From NCBI GenBank assembly GCA_022578605.1, contig MU394058.1:248001-312000 (forward strand): a DNA stretch of 64,000 nt, written 5' to 3'. The position numbers were made by a program, and so were the translations under genes. Source of the DNA: Camillea tinctor. Its lineage: Eukaryota; Ascomycota; Sordariomycetes; Xylariales; Xylariaceae. The first letter of the stretch is position 1. Each line of letters starts with the position of its first letter. A model generated the notes under the pieces. That model was not told where the DNA came from and ran no database searches. It saw only the letters and a program-made list of their open reading frames with translations. This document shows positions 1 through 11,404 of the stretch, piece by piece.

Positions 1-501
1 ATATCCGAGGGCGCCGTCGCCTACGCCATGTCGACGGTCAACATGGTGCTTGTAGGTGCCGAGGCCGTCACAGCCAACGGCGGCATCATCTCGGGCATGG
101 GTACTTACCAGATGGCTGTCATTGCCGCAGCTCGCAAGAAGGATTTCTTTGTCGCTGCCGAGCAGCACAAGTTTGGCAAGACGTTCCCCCTGACCCAATT
201 CAAGCTCGGCTTCCAGCAGGACGTCATACAGTTCCAGGCCAAACCCAAGGAGGGCCAGGAAGCGCCGACACCGGTCGAGAACCCGGTTGACTATACAGTA
301 CGTTTGCTCGCCTATCTATATGTCTTATAAAGACTGGGATGACACTCCTCAATTTGAATGTGATGCCTATTTATTTATATATCATGCTAACCACGGATGC
401 TGATTATTTAGCCACCTGAGTATATCACCTCCTTCTTTGCTGACCACGGCGTTCTTCTACCCTCGGCAGTCGCCAAGGAAGTGCTAGACTTCCTCTTTTA
501 A
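1..501 (+). CDS. GCN3: eIF2B subunit alpha, C-terminal part (5' end outside window)
   Basis: Regulatory alpha subunit of eIF2B, the guanine-nucleotide exchange factor for eIF2, which senses phosphorylated eIF2 and so controls cytosolic translation initiation. Only the last two exons are present: 1-297 and 412-501, joined in phase 0 across a 114-base intron with GTACGT donor, a CTAA branch site near 387 and a TTTAG acceptor. The frame runs open from base 1, so the gene starts upstream of the window. Recognisable family features are the VGAEAVTANGGI glycine-rich stretch, GTYQMAVIAAA, the KFGKTFPL strand and the C-terminal motif VDYTPPEYIT split by the intron, followed by a tail ending LDFLF. 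These fit the eIF2B alpha branch rather than the beta, delta or MtnA-type isomerase branches. The gene converges with EGT1, whose stop lies about 1.7 kb downstream. Confidence 0.9.
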
Positions 502-2183
502 GGACAATTCCCGATATGAATAATTACCGTTTTAAAAATGCAGCCTGGGAAGGTTTTATCTTATCTCATGACGAAGGGAGCATAGTCTTTAATGAGATTA
601 ACGGGCTGATTTTCTTCACCTGCTGGATGCATTGTGTGGAATTAGGGCGGTCCGGAAAAATTAACATAGAAAAGGGGATATTTTTGGCACATGGTCGTAG
701 GAGAGAAATAACGTATCTCTTCCTCACCGCCTATCTACTTACTAGCCGGAACCGTTCCTCAAACAGAAACATGCTTCTCTTGTTTCAAGGAATGAATACA
801 TGCATGTAGTAGGGATAAAGGATGGTAGTGGCGGCTATGGTTTAAGGTAGCTAGGTTGTAAGCTAAAGAAAGGGGCTTCGAGTGGAGGGGGGAGAGGGGA
901 GGAAGAAAAATAAAAGAAGCATAAGTAAGATTCTAAATTATGTTCTTCCCTTCTACAACCAACACTAGAGAATGCACGATAAACAGCATATTGTTTTACC
1001 TTGTTCTCTCCCGCATAATTAGTGAGGAGTAGCCCAGTCCGCCTAGCAGCAACCCCTAACTGGGCAGGAAGAGATAAAACCTCCCCTCCTTTCTCTTGTC
1101 ATGCTTAGAAATAACTCTCGTTCCAGCATACCTAGTGTACATGATACGCATGTCATAGGACTCGGTTACATATAGGTTACTGAAATACACTAGTCTTGTG
1201 CCGCTTGACTAAATGGCTTCTTGTTTCTCTGAAATAAAGGGCTGTTGGTGTTCATCTGAATGCCTTGAAGAATATCTTTCTCATGTAGCCGCATGAGCCT
1301 TGCGTACAAAATTCAGGTTGGATGCATATAGGTTGACCGGCCCTCCATTGCAAAGAAACGAAATATACCTAAGTAGGCTCTAAAAGTATGATTCCCGTTT
1401 TTACCTAAAGGTTCTCACGCGTAGTAGATGTAGGGAAAGAATATTTCCAAACGGGCAGCGAACGTGCGTCACGAGCTCTTTCTTTCTTCCATCTTATCCT
1501 GATCACGTTATCAAGGCCATCACGCATTATATTAGCTATAGGGTCTGTGTAGTCCTTTACGCCATCATGTAAATGAGAGTGTATTTCGAACCCTTTTGAT
1601 GACTTGAGCAACCGAACAACGACCGTGTGATTTGCATAAAGAAAAGAATTCGTAAAACACTTCAGCCACCCATGTTTTTTTTGCCCTTCTCGAATGAATG
1701 CGAACAAAAGAATGATCATAGATAGCCGAATGCAATATGCCAAACTCTTCAAGAATACGACTACGGTGACGAACCATCATGTCTAGGACACATCATCCCT
1801 ATGCCCCGGCTCCTGTCTCTCCAACGCCTCTTTGATTCCTCCCCGTGTGAATGATAGATGGATTGTAAGTATAAATACACAAGATATGATCGCTAAATAT
1901 GGCAAATCTTTTCTTTTCGTCTGGGCTCTCAGCGCCCCCGCGTCTTCTGCTGTCCAACTTATAAGCGAGCGGCGGTATGGCTGGAGCGAGCCCTCCTGGG
2001 GGTAGATAGATACTATCTATGTGAACGCAGGTGCAAAATCTGAGAAGAGTAAAGCAAATGAATAAATAGATCATGCAACGAACGAACGAGCTCAGCCAAT
2101 TCGCTGGTCTGCCAGGATTGAGAACTGACGGCTAAGATAGAAACAGATACAGAAGATATGACATAATGAACCATAGTTCTGAA
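502..2183. other. Intergenic spacer between convergent eIF2B-alpha and EGT1
   Basis: This stretch contains the 3' ends of two convergent genes. The open frames here (for example 516-809 +, 1405-1752 -, 1799-2074 -) are short, have no recognisable family features and lack the codon pattern of the neighbours. I see no RNA gene or repeat in it. Confidence 0.6.
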
Positions 2184-5100
2184 TTATTTCTTGTCTCGAA
2201 CCAGTCTGGCACCAGCCCAAGGGTAGGGGTAGTTGCGTTGATACCAGTTGACACTATGGAGGGTTAGCAAACAAATACAACAGAAATCCAAAATTGTTCA
2301 ATTTGAAGGGGATATTTAAGGTCGCCTACAAGGTCTTTCTCCCAGCAACTCGGGGAAGCGTAGCCCAAGAGCCACCGAGAACAATGTTATGTTTGCCATC
2401 AAAGAAATCGGCTTTTAGGACAAGAAATTCAGGTTAGCTTTTCTCAACCCTGAGCCTCGACTGATTAGTGGTGCGGAAGTCACCTACCGGTATAGGCAGG
2501 ATATAATGACATGGGCTCGAAGCCCTCATATTTCTTCAGTGGTGAGCTAGTCCATTCCCACACGCCACCCATCTCAGCCTGTCCTGCCAGGCGATTGCCG
2601 TTTGCAGTGACGGCAGTGGGATGCCAATGACGGAAGCCGACATTGGCATCAGTTAGGTCGATGAAAAGCTCGTCTTTTGAAGAGTAGCCTCCATCGACCG
2701 AGCCCGAAGGTACGGATGGTGGTGTTTCTTCCACTCCGTTATTCACGAGGTGTCTAGATGGATTTTCTTAGCCATATATCTGGAGCTATTTCATGTAGTG
2801 ATTCTTACGCATTGACTGCAGGAACGGTCCTCCCAAGTGTGCGCTCAATCTGCTTTCTCTTGCTCATGTCGACATAGGAATATATGCTACGAGCTTCCTC
2901 GAAAGTAGGAATTCGACCACCCATCCAGGCAGCACAACCGGCGAGTTCGTCGTATGATGCAAAGATTGGCCATTCTAGGGCATATTCTAACGGAACTAAC
3001 CCATAAACAGTCCGTACAGCCTTTCCCTTCAAGAAGGACGAGGGTACGTGGTTTCCGTCGTAGTTCCCATGGCCGTTTGAGTTACCATTGATAAGTCCAT
3101 TTGCCTCATCAGATCCCTGGATTCCCTCGGCCCACGAAGCAGGGAGTTTTGTTGTCTTCGTATCGTACATGTATTTGGCGTACTAAGAGAATTGGGATTA
3201 GAATTGCCACTGTTGGCTGCATGCTTTTTCTCACCTCCTCGTTTGTGATGGGCCTTCCCTTAGATTGGAAGTTCTGGACGTGTACACGTCTTGGTGGTTT
3301 TTCATTATCCCTGTGTTTTAGTTAGCCAACTAGACAATGTGAATCACGATCTTAGATCAGACCATCCAAAGTGTCCGCTTGAGTCCAGCACATCCTCGGG
3401 ATCATCGAGTCCCAAAATCACATCCTGCTCAGGTATGTCGAACCATTCGTTGTCAACCCTAGATGACTGTGCTTCTCGTGCCAAGCCCTCGAAGTCTGGG
3501 AGCGGTATATGCGGTGGAGGTAACGTTTTGTCGCTCTGGAGCATCATGTACAGCAGGGTTTCAATGTGCATAATTTCGTGCTCATACCCAACCCATATAG
3601 CTCTTCCAATGACTCTAGGTATCTTCTCGACACCATGAGCATAGAGGTCTCTTAGTCTTGCCCTTACCCGTTCCTGGTATTCCAAGATCTCTTCCACAGA
3701 AGGCCACTCATCGGGAATTTCCGAGTGCTTATGACATAGCTCAGGGTTGTCTACATCTGGGTCTATCCCTCTCTCAAACATGGGTTGGAAGAAGCTTGGG
3801 AGCGTTGGGGGTGCGTGGGTTGTCTTGGTTAGCTGTATATCCAAAAAGGCCGGAATGTGGCCTAGGTAGAATATACAGGCGTTTCGAAGTTTGATAGGCT
3901 TGTCAAGTAGTTCCTCATTTGGTAGCATTTGCCTTGTGACAATGTCCCAAAAGAACCAGAGTCTTTCCCAATCCTTCAGGGAAGGGATGTTTGATTGGAC
4001 ATACTCGTGTGACTTTAGGCTGAAAGACATGGCCGGTTTAGTTAAGAGATGAAGAGCTGTAGATCATTAGCCAACTAGGTAGTTATGCATCCAGACGATT
4101 GGCAACTGTAAGTCCCTCCCCGCATTCTGATACCCTTATAAAATTACATCAAGATATTAATAGGTACCTCGTGAGATATAAGGGGGTATCCCCTGAGTGG
4201 TCCGACAGGTGTCTTGAGGCTGGGGAAATGCTGTTCATTCGCGGAAACAGCGTGACAATCCATGGGTGCATCCATGTTGCCGGTGTAAGGACGGCAGAGA
4301 GATCCAAAATTCACTTACCATAATCCTCGTCTTCCGTCATCCAGCGGTCAACTTCCATCATGCCTGCTGAGTCCCATAGGTTTTTGCACCCAAGTTTTGA
4401 ATATTTCACTAGATTCCCGTGGTCAGTAGTTACTCCTAATCTGAAGATTATATAACCATAAGACAGAACGCGGGTTGTTATGACGCGGCTTTCAGAACAT
4501 TTTTGACCTGGAGAAGACGGGTATTAGGGGAGGTAGCTTACAGCTCTGCTCAATTTGAACGCGCTCTTGAGCTCTGATGGTTTCACCCATGACGACAGTA
4601 TCACGGATAGGCGAATAGAATGCCTGATGACGTCCTCCTTCGTTGTCATAAACGTATTCGCCGATGACTTCCCAATCACCCGGCACAAAGGCTTGTTCGC
4701 CGAGTACTTTGTTGGCATGATGCAATCCGTTGAGAATAAATCTTAACCAGTCAGTATATGAACCAAAGACCGAGGGTTAATGAAGTGGTATCGAACTTAC
4801 TTATGCGTGACGCCCTTTTTGTCTAATTCGTAGCAGGTAGGTTTTAGTATAGCTCAACGTGCATGTCTGTACTACTGACCATTGTATGCGTGACTAGAAT
4901 GCCAATGTTAGCGGGTTGTAACTACGGGAAGCGAGTAAAGTGGTATGTTCTGCACATACTATACTTTAGAGGGATCTGTGCATGAATCTACACCAATCAA
5001 CAGGCTGTCCCTCTCGGGTTGAAGTATACCAGCGAAGCCTTTCAAGAAAGTAGCCGCCCCATCTCGAGGAAAATTTCCTAGCTCACTGCATTAGTTCCAA

Positions 5101-5841
5101 TACAAACACACATCCTCGTAAATGAGAATCCACACCAATGCTGGACCCGAGGTGCAAGATACACTTCGGCTTGGCGAGAATCGCTGGTGTTTGTAGCCAT
5201 TCACGGCCATCGTCATAGGTTCCGAGGAGTCCGTGGCACCGAATGTGTTCAAAAGCCGGAAGTTGAGCCAGAGTCCTCGAAAGTTCTTGCTCTGATAAAT
5301 CTAGAGCGTAATAGTCGATCTTCTTTCCCGCATCTTCAAGAGCCAGGAGCAGGAATAGCACCTTTCTGAGATTACTAACATAATTGTGAGTTGCTTTCCC
5401 TAGACGGGTTGCAGCAGATCAAACTCACCCACTGCCTAGCTCAACAACGAGAGACCCAGAAGGAATGACGCTGGTAATCTTAGCGGCATTGAGCTTTAGA
5501 AGTTCGATCTCATGGTTTGTTAAATAATATTCTTCGAGATATGTGATCTAATAATTAATGAGCATGGGGCGTTCAGGTCACACGGGTAAGTTTATACCAA
5601 CTTCCTCGAATAGTTGTAAGCCCTTCTCATCATAGAGGAGCAAAGTAGGGAGCCTCCGCGGCCCCTCTTGAGGACGGAAGAGATTGTGAATATCTTCTTT
5701 CAGGTTAGACGCTACAGTGGCCTGACGAATGTCGATAATGTCAGCAGCACTGGGCTCGGGAGCTTTCTGAACCCCCTTGGCCAGCTTAGAGGGGGGAGGG
5801 GGTAGCTGTGGAAGCACAGGAGGTACAAGGACAGACGGCAT
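2184..5841 (-). CDS. EGT1: Ergothioneine biosynthesis protein 1 (EgtD-like methyltransferase fused to EgtB-like sulfoxide synthase)
   Basis: Bifunctional cytosolic enzyme: trimethylates histidine to hercynine (N-terminal SAM domain), then uses Fe(II) and O2 to couple hercynine to cysteine. My model has 14 exons: 5841-5602, 5547-5429, 5374-5136, 5077-4960, 4893-4880, 4822-4801, 4741-4542, 4408-4319, 4056-3363, 3310-3235, 3182-2809, 2753-2488, 2411-2330, 2253-2184. They sum to 2604 nt, 867 residues, near the usual length of fungal Egt1. Visible: ITYLEEYYLTN and VVELGSG (about 81-120), LHLGSSIGNF (about 200), the DinB-like iron site with GHIPAF (about 413) and HEIMHIET (about 507-514), then the FGE-sulfatase-like C-terminal part with GGVWEWT, VLGGSWAT and a terminal GARLV. 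Exons 5 and 6 are only 14 and 22 nt. Two donors are atypical (GTTGGT at 5601, GTCTGA at 3362), chosen because the joined protein then matches the family. Exon ends could shift by a few codons. Confidence 0.93.
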
Positions 5842-6287
5842 AGCTGCTAGAAAGTAAAATCCCGGGACGGTGTTCTGCAGCTATGGGAGTATCTGAGACA
5901 AGCTAGAGAGGAAAACAAAATGGGATTTATAGTGCAGACAAGGTAGTTATTATAAGACAAGAGTAGCTAAGCAGCAGACCCCAGACCGGGGAAAGGAGGA
6001 GCAACAAAGGTACTTACCACAAAGGGGGCAGTGAGACAAGATGCCTGAGGTTTAGGTAAGTTAGGAAGTAGACTGGTAAACTCGGGACTAAGCTGCAAGC
6101 CTCGTCTGGTGGCATGGAGTTGAGGGCCAATAATGAGATGGTGATGTCAAGCCGGGACCTAAAATTGTCCGCATCGCCAGACTAGACCCATCTAAGAGAA
6201 TGGTAACCAGTGACGACAGTCTCATCTCCATCTCGGGCCCCATTTCTTTTCCTGGACACAAGGTACAATGCAGTAGGTATATAGACG

Positions 6288-6378
6288 GTACAGAGGAGTA
6301 CAGAGGAGTACAGATGAGACAAGGGGACTGAGACCAGGGGACTGAGACCAGGGGACCAGGACCAAGGGGCTAAGACCA
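6288..6378 (+). repeat. Two adjoining minisatellites (10-mer and 14-mer units)
   Basis: A 10-base unit (CAGAGGAGTA) is repeated two to three times at 6288-6317. A 14-base unit (GGGGACTGAGACCA) follows: two exact copies at 6323-6350, then two diverged copies to 6378. Read directly from the sequence. Confidence 0.85.
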
Positions 6379-6820
6379 TGAATATGACCACGACCATGAA
6401 TATGAACCTATGATGGGGGCCTCGGGTTCTTCCAATGGGTCCTTTCGAGCTCTTTCGGTCTCTGCATAAAGTTTGACTTGCCGACCTGACACAGACTTGA
6501 CAGTCAATTGTATGCCAAGGGGAATTAAATGAGCGAGCGAAAACTGGATACGTTCTGTCATATCCTGCTGCAAGTTGGACCAACTCATGACCCGTCTCGG
6601 TGGGATGTTGAACAGAGTAGTAACAAATCAGGCCGAAGCAGAGCCACGAGAGAACTACCTAGGTACTTAACCTGGTAACCTAGGTACTACTTAGTATGAG
6701 CCCTGGACCACTAAAGCCACGAAACCCCGCAATTATAACGCCACCACGAGGTTGTGTTCCAGTAGAGGGAAAGAGCCTGCTGTCTTTTTTCGCTTACTAC
6801 TCCGAGTCGTGATGCTTTGG

Positions 6821-6870
6821 TTGTGCTGGGTTGTGCTGGGTTGTGCTGGGTTGTGCTTGGTTGTGCTTGG
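6821..6870 (+). repeat. Decamer tandem repeat, five copies
   Basis: Unit TTGTGCTGGG occurs three times exactly (6821-6850), then twice as TTGTGCTTGG (6851-6870). The single shared substitution in the last two copies suggests stepwise duplication. Confidence 0.9.
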
Positions 6871-7291
6871 GATGCCCCTCCTGCCCTCCCACTTCCTAAC
6901 AAAATAACCCCCCCGCTAACTTTTAATCCCTGTTCTTTTGCCCCGCCCTTGCTTACCTACTGCTACTACTTGATCTCTATATCTACGGTTTAAGTAGTAC
7001 ATACCTAGGTACATAACCTAGTATAGTTCCGCGGAACATGAACTCTACCTTAGTATATATGTATGTACTTACCATGCCATATGCCACTATAATGAATTGG
7101 TGCAAGTAAGCTCTGCTAGTACTTTTCTTGTACCAGTTCTCCCGTTGCCTATACTTTTCTCCACCCTCCGCCCTATGTCAGCCGTTCTACCAAATCTTGT
7201 CACATGGCGTTGTACATAAATTGGAACAGAAAAAAAAAAAAAAACAGAGGGAATGGGAGTTAAACATGTGCAGCGTAGTGCCTATCATTGA

Positions 7292-7292
7292 T

Positions 7293-7330
<38 letters not shown>
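7292..7330 (+). repeat. CT microsatellite
   Basis: About 14 consecutive TC dinucleotides followed by a C/T-rich tail. Simple sequence; no gene nearby. Confidence 0.85.
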
Positions 7331-7334
<4 letters not shown>

Positions 7335-8126
7335 CTCTCCCTTCTTTCCTACACTACACCTCCTCTTGATACTTCAACGCAATCTGTACAACCTGACAGA
7401 CTATATCATAATTTCAGCCCAACTCACCCTCCATCACGGATGAATTAATATAAATAAAGGGTTCATATATAATTATGAAAAAAAACTAACCGCAAAATAG
7501 AAAGTGGTATGAAATACTGTTGTTTTTGTTCGTGTCTGATCTACAGTTTATTAGAATACGAGCCCGTCTAGAATATTACGCCCTAAGATGTTAGTCATTA
7601 TAAAGGTGGTGCATGTAATATGTAAGTGGCCTAATGAGCAAGTGAGAGGGTGAGAGTGAGATTTAGAGCCTCTTCACTTTGCTTATTGTTTACCTATTCG
7701 GGTAACACTATAAGACGAGAACGGATCCCGCTAAAGTAACGAGAGAGCTACGTAGGTCGACAACGCACCAATAGCATCACTCACAAATATAATAGATCCT
7801 AGTTGTCTCAATGCCCCGAAACTGCCGCTCAACCTAGGTATTACTTATTACATACTATGTACCTACTACTGGTTACTAGTTAGTTAGTCGTGGTATATGT
7901 CCATATGGATATATGGATATATGGACATATGGACAGGTTCTGGTCTCTACCTGGGTACGTGGTGTTCCTTTGGTGCGTCTCTGCATCTCTGCATCTCTGC
8001 CGCACAAAAAAAAAACAGCTGGTCCCGTTGTCCCGTTCCGGTCTTGTGCGTTCACGATCCCCCTTCTTTTTCGTCGGCTACGTCACTTCTACGAAACCTA
8101 GACATCCCACATACACTACACACATA

Positions 8127-8579
8127 CAGTGGGGGGAAATTAGAAACGACCAATTTTTTTCCTTTACTTCAACTACAAAACCTTCCTTATTAAAATAACT
8201 ATAACACTTTTAATATATAATGTTAAAATATATAAAAATTATATTTATTAACCTTAAATATTATATATTTATAATATGTAAACATTTTATTTTTAACATT
8301 TTTATTTATAAAGTTATATAATAATATATATATATGGTACTTTTAGCCGTTACTTTTAATATTTTAATTTTGCGGAGTAAAAATAAAAATTTATTAACAT
8401 TTATTTATTTATTAGCATAAAATAAAATGTAAAAAATAAAATAAAAGCAGTGTATATAAAAAGAAATAATAAATATTACATATATAATTTTTTCTATTTT
8501 TTAACGGTTTGCAAATGTGAAAAAACTGGTGATGTTGAGTGAAAAAAAAAAATTGGTCGTTTCTAATTTCCCCCCACTG
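8127..8579. mobile_element. MITE-like element with perfect 34-bp terminal inverted repeats and TA flanks
   Basis: The left end begins CAGTGGGGGGAAATTAGAAA and the right end is its exact reverse complement; identity holds for 34 bases and continues imperfectly further in. A TA dinucleotide stands directly outside each end (8125-8126 and 8580-8581), as expected for the target duplication of Tc1/mariner/pogo-type transposases. The element is 453 bp and its interior (about 8190-8500) is very AT-rich with no transposase ORF, so it would be non-autonomous. Inference: a mariner- or Fot1/pogo-related MITE or internally deleted copy, possibly RIP-mutated inside while the ends survive intact. No second copy was noticed in this window. 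Confidence 0.85.
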
Positions 8580-8581
8580 TA

Positions 8582-11404
8582 GCACATAAGTCCACTATAT
8601 AGGTCACCACCTATATAACACATAGTATTGCCATGCTCCACTTTCCTTACCCCTCTCCTGGATCCGGGTAGCTCCTCGTCGGTAAGTAGCAATTTTCGAT
8701 CATCTTTCTAGAATCGTACGTAAAATATCTTTCACGTGGTGGTTACATTTCTTCTAAACTTGCCCGGATTTGTGAGGTAACACTAACACTTGCTGCAAGT
8801 CAGGGGGAAGCGGAGTTGAGGGGGTTACTGTATACTACTAGGCCTCGCGGTAACACTTGCAGAGTGGCATCGAGTGACATAGGCTGGCATAGAGCGGCCT
8901 CCCTCCGACCTCGTGCCCTCGTGTTACCCTGCGCTTCCGCGACCTGCTAGTCTCGTCGACCCCGTCTCTCGCAGCCACGAAACCCGATCGATGCGCATTG
9001 TCCCCAAGTCCAAGATGCGGGGGACCCGGGTCCTGCAGCTGAGCGCACAGGGAGAAAAGGCGTACCAACGCATAGTATTGGATAGCTAATCACGTTGACG
9101 CCATCCGGTCGTCTCCAACCCATCAGGTCATCCGAGACATGCGGACCGCAGGAGATCAGGGGGTGCCAAGGCCTTCTCCTCTCTCATCCTCCTCCATGAC
9201 AAATCAAGAATGAACAAATATACCATCATCCCACGTTTTCCTACTATACCGTCCGCTCCGGATCCGAAGTCCCCTATCTCGGCGGCTGATCTTCTTCGCA
9301 GCGTGATCAGCATATAGGGCGGGTCAGGTGATAATATTCTATATAGATTGCTATCATCTCTCTCTCTCCCTCCCTTTGTCTATCTATCTCTCTTTATATC
9401 TCTTTATCATTCTTATTACTACTTATATCTATGTTTCGTCTCATCTACAACTATATGGTATACAGGATTCTGGTGCCCAAGCTGATCATTTTTATTTTAG
9501 GTCGAATTAGCTAAGGTTCTGGCGATTTTAAACATCAAGTTACTGAAAGCACGATGATCAGACCACTGAATCCTATAAGAACATTATAATTACCAAATGA
9601 TGATACAAGCTTTCTTGACCGCTTCCGTGTGGAAAAGGGCGAGCAACAGAAAGGCTGGCCACGCTAAAGTGGGAACTGACATAGGGAATATAAATATAGC
9701 CCGGTTCATGGTTTAGCTTACCACGATACATTGATATATGCCCTTGTAGAGCGTGGGGGTTACCAAACGATTGTGCAAGGGACTAGAACTGACTTACAGC
9801 TCCCCCGGGCTAGCGCGGTTCTTTTACAGGCCATTAAACCTCTTTCCCGCTACCCGTTCACATGGACTCCACCATTCCCCCCAAAGCCTCGGGTGTTTCC
9901 CTAGTATAAACTACTATGATAGTGGTTGATGTAGATCAACGGGATCCTGACAATGGGCACTGTCGTACGAGGGAAATCGCGCATTAAAGGACCGAGTGTT
10001 TTCTGCAGATCTGGGGCATAGTTATTTTGTCGAATACGTCTATAATTGAATTCAATGCATTTTAATTTATTGTAATGTGAGTAACCAATATAATCCTATG
10101 GCGTAGAAGATTGAAGGCGGGCCTTGTTTGGGATGACTTAGACCTAGACTCCAGGCTAACATATCTCCCCGTAAGTGCAGATCCATTAACCATCATTCAT
10201 ACTCCAATGTTGTGTGCTTGAGGTTGAACTTTTCAATGTCCGAGAAAGCTCGAGGCCCAAAGGACAACTATATTCTCACTAGGAGAGACGACGGATGCCC
10301 ATGATGGTTGGTTGTGCATTTTATTCCCCAGATGAGAGTTTATCAGGACTTACACCGTGTTCAGACCGGATAGAAGCTAAGGGGCATATGTAATTACAAT
10401 ATTCCACATCTCGTATGGGAGAAAGGGCGAGATATGGTGGCTAATGAGTACGGAAATAAATAACAAGCTAACAATAATAGAAAGGAGCAATCAGTTATTA
10501 GCTTGGAAGCCTCGGAGTTCTCACGACTCCTTCATACCAAATTTATAGTGGGTCTCCGTCCCGTAGTACTCCGTATATACCAAGTGCTATCCTCCCGGGG
10601 TCGTGATTGAATCATGTGACATCCCTACTCAACATCATTAACACGCCTATCCGATTAACCACTTTCAATCTAATTCGTTGTTTTCCTCATATTAGGTTTC
10701 CTAAAGAGTTACTTATAGATATAGACATATGCTTCCATATGAAAAGAGTTACACTTCTCTACAGCTATTCAATTGAGCCAACTGACACACCTATAATTGA
10801 GTTTACATAACCCTGCCAGCCCTTATCGCTACACCGGGCTTATAACATCAAATACATGCAACTATTACCTCAAAGAATACTTACACATCATGAGTGTTAT
10901 CTCGTTGGAAAATTCGGATGGCTAATTGTAGTATCCATAATCACATACGATTGGATTAAGGATATTAGAAGCAAGAATAGCAAAGGTGTTGTACAAAATC
11001 TACACTTGGTATCCATATACGTACCCGCTCCTCGAGTCTTTATCAGAGCTACAAGGTACATCAGGTTCTAGTCTTAAAACATAGGTGCTTATGGAATTTC
11101 TAGTTCAGAGATGCCAAAACAGCATTGCCTTTCACGACTGAGGAGCCCGTCATATATTTGACTGTTTAACCCAGTTATTGAGTTGGAACCATTTGTCGAT
11201 TAGCCAGCACGTTTATCAAAAACCCAAACGTGCAGTTGCCACTTTAGCCAAGATAAATCGGTTAGGCGGAGTATATGATCATGAGGATATGATATAACAT
11301 GTACCCCGTACCTAGGGCTTTGCGTTCCTTATGTAATTGTTTGTTTGTTTGTTTTATTGTTTAACGTCTAGGCTAAAGTGGCATATGCCTCTTTTTAGCA
11401 ACCT
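8582..11404. other. Gene-free region between MITE and AT-rich island
   Basis: Mixed-composition DNA with only short frames (for example 8838-9068 -, 10607-10810 +, 10856-11071 +), none recognisable. There is a CT-rich patch near 9353-9420 and a 13-base inverted pair (TGCCACTTTAGCC at 11237-11249, its complement at 11371-11383) near the island edge. Possibly decayed transposon sequence. Confidence 0.5.

Larger units (their letters stand above)
5842..8126. other. Gene-free upstream region of EGT1 with low-complexity repeats
   Basis: No ORF here resembles a protein family. The region holds minisatellites (6288-6378, 6821-6870), a CT microsatellite (about 7292-7320), a run of ATATGG-type repeats (about 7902-7934) and copies of the palindrome TACCTAGGTA (6656-6665, 7002-7011). 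The part next to 5841 must include the EGT1 promoter, but I can point to no specific factor site. Confidence 0.6.

Noticed and set aside
4099..4323. Plus-strand frame inside EGT1
   Set aside because: It covers the 262-base EGT1 intron and part of an exon on the other strand; no family features.
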